A stretch of DNA of 64,000 bases from Sphingobium sp. 15-1 (GTDB lineage: Bacteria; Pseudomonadota; Alphaproteobacteria; Sphingomonadales; Sphingomonadaceae): positions 310,001 to 374,000 of the forward strand of contig NZ_JABXJG010000001.1 of assembly GCF_013375535.1 (NCBI RefSeq). The letters are read 5' to 3'. The notes under the pieces are model-generated. The model was not told the origin of the DNA, did not search any database, and worked only from the letters and a program-made list of their open reading frames with translations. Position numbers and translations under genes: made by a program. Every line of letters begins with the position of its first letter. Position 1 is the stretch's first letter. Shown in pieces: positions 62,823-64,000 of this stretch.

Positions 62823-63955
62823 TGGACGCGGTCGATCTCGTCGCCGGGCTGGTGCTGCTGTTGTCGCTGGTGGCCGTGGCGTGGCCATTCCTCATCTATC
62901 CGCTGGTTTTGCGCGCCCTGCCGACCCGGCCGGAGCAGCCGGTCGCGGGACCGGTGCCATCCGCCTCGCTGCTGTTCTGCGCCTATAATGAAGCGACCGC
63001 GATGCCTGAGAAGCTCGCCAATCTGGCGATGCTGAAGGCGCGTCACCCGGAGCTGGAAATATTGGCGTTCGACGACGGCTCCTCCGACGAGACAGCGACA
63101 CTGATCGCGGCGCAGCGCGATCTGGTGACGCTGCTGCGCGGGCCGGGGCGGAGCGGCAAGGCGCATGGCATGAAGCTGCTCGCGGCGAAGGCTCAGGGCG
63201 ATGTGCTGATCTTCACCGACGCCAATGTGATGCTGGACGCCGATGCGATCGGCAATTTGCTGGCGCGCTATGCCGATCCGGAGATTGGCGGCGTGCTGGG
63301 ATCGCTCCACTATATGGGCGATGGGGAGAGCGCGACGGCTTCGGTCGGTTCGCTCTATTGGCGGATCGAGGAAAGGTTGAAGGATGAGGAATCGCGCACT
63401 GGCAATGTGCTGGGAGCGGACGGATCGATCTTCTCGATCCGGCGGGAGCTTTATCCGGAATTTCCCGACAGCGTGCTCGATGACCTGACCGTATCCATGG
63501 CGGTGGTCTTTGCGGGCAAGCGGCTGGTCAAGGCGAAGGACGTGATCGCGCGCGAGCGGCTGGTGGCCGGGCGGGGCGACGAATATCGGCGCAAGGTGCG
63601 GATCGCTGCGCGGGCCTGGCATACGCATAGTCATTTGCGGCCTCGGTTGCGTCGGATGGGGCGGTTGGACCGCTTCAAATATGGCTCGCGCAAGATCGTC
63701 CGCTGGTTCGGCGGCATCTTCATTCTGACCGGAATCGTTGCAGCGGGGACGCTGGCGATGCGGATTTCGCCTACGCTCTACATGATAGGCGGCCTGACGG
63801 GCGTGTTCATTCTGTGGCGCGGTTTGCGGTCCAAGGGCGGGCCGTTCGCGGCGGTGGCGGATATAGTGATTGCCTATTTCGCGACGCTCCAAGGGGTGGT
63901 TAAGGCTATGACGGGTCGCACCGTCACCATCTGGAATCCAGCCAAGTCGCGCTGA
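62822..63955 (+). CDS. Membrane glycosyltransferase family 2
   Basis: 377 residues from ATG 62822, overlapping the previous stop (TGATG). One N-terminal membrane helix (VAGLVLLLSLVAVAWPFLIY), a GT-A domain with ASLLFCAYNEATAMPEKLAN, FDDGSSDETATL, the DxD-like FTDANVMLDADAIG, GADGSIFSIRRELY and DDLTVSMAVVFAGKRLV, then C-terminal hydrophobic segments (IVRWFGGIFILTGIVAAGTL, TLYMIGGLTGVFILWRG). Processive or repeat-unit synthase of the exopolysaccharide. Last gene of the visible XrtA run; the locus may continue beyond the window. Confidence 0.92.
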   Translation: MDAVDLVAGLVLLLSLVAVAWPFLIYPLVLRALPTRPEQPVAGPVPSASLLFCAYNEATAMPEKLANLAMLKARHPELEILAFDDGSSDETATLIAAQRDLVTLLRGPGRSGKAHGMKLLAAKAQGDVLIFTDANVMLDADAIGNLLARYADPEIGGVLGSLHYMGDGESATASVGSLYWRIEERLKDEESRTGNVLGADGSIFSIRRELYPEFPDSVLDDLTVSMAVVFAGKRLVKAKDVIARERLVAGRGDEYRRKVRIAARAWHTHSHLRPRLRRMGRLDRFKYGSRKIVRWFGGIFILTGIVAAGTLAMRISPTLYMIGGLTGVFILWRGLRSKGGPFAAVADIVIAYFATLQGVVKAMTGRTVTIWNPAKSR

Positions 63956-63975
63956 AATATGCCGAAGCCTTTATT

Positions 63976-64000
63976 GTCATTCCCGCGCAGGCGGGAATGA
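63976..64000. repeat. Family B palindromic element, left arm at window edge
   Basis: GTCATTCCCGCGCAGGCGGG then AATGA matches the left arm of the copy at 40373; the rest lies beyond the window. It follows the last XrtA gene by about 20 bp. Confidence 0.75.

Overview
The window is high-GC bacterial chromosome and reads as a sphingomonad alphaproteobacterium (Sphingobium/Sphingomonas-like; genus not provable from this sequence). The reasons are a circularly permuted tmRNA gene with an ANDNEALALAA tag, two large TonB-dependent receptors, a CIRCE-controlled groESL, a complete type II secretion (T2SS) operon, an Anbu/ATP-grasp/alpha-E cluster and a full exosortase A (XrtA) exopolysaccharide locus.

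Layout. 1-6.1 kb: 3' part of ligA, a YghU-type glutathione transferase and a TonB receptor. 6.4-8.7 kb: groES-groEL with CIRCE operator and terminator. 9-15.9 kb: an 890-aa membrane-anchored coiled-coil protein, diverging from a group that includes an Hpt-like protein and a histidine-kinase-like protein, both lacking the phospho-accepting histidine. 15.9-16.7 kb: an IS200/IS605-type element sitting inside a palindromic repeat. 16.7-19.4 kb: trpG/pabA, an NRDE-family gene, tmRNA and a small TPR-like exported protein. 19.5-24.1 kb: a beta-helix lipoprotein paired with a TonB receptor. 24.2-26.4 kb: CYTH-CHAD protein and a prolyl-4-hydroxylase-like enzyme. 26.4-38.6 kb: Pho-box-like sites followed by gspCDEFGHIJKLMNO. 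38.7 kb: tRNA-Met. 38.9-43.1 kb: circularly permuted ATP-grasp, alpha-E, transglutaminase and Anbu. 43.3 kb: trxB. 44.5-64 kb: XrtA locus (acyl carrier protein, frameshifted GNAT, acyl-CoA ligase, PLP decarboxylase, export lipoprotein, chain-length protein, tyrosine-kinase-like ATPase, outer-membrane protein, AAA ATPase, deacetylase, FemAB protein, glycosyltransferases, exosortase, amidotransferase).

The most striking structure is a set of dispersed palindromic elements (families A, B, C, E plus D) of about 70-95 bp. In A, B, C and E each arm is itself a small hairpin (8-bp stem, 4-5-nt loop), giving a nested, REPIN-like design. Three of these elements lie in frame inside the 5' coding ends of T2SS genes (gspE, gspG, gspI). 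They are therefore translated, adding unusually long leaders to two pseudopilins. gspH has a short tandem duplication that repeats its prepilin-peptidase site, with another palindrome just upstream. A transposon has inserted cleanly into a further element.

Functionally, the T2SS operon may be phosphate-regulated: three 11-bp-spaced PhoB-like half-sites precede gspC. The XrtA genes together look able to activate, build, export and modify a polysaccharide and to process PEP-CTERM proteins, but no PEP-CTERM substrate is encoded in the window.
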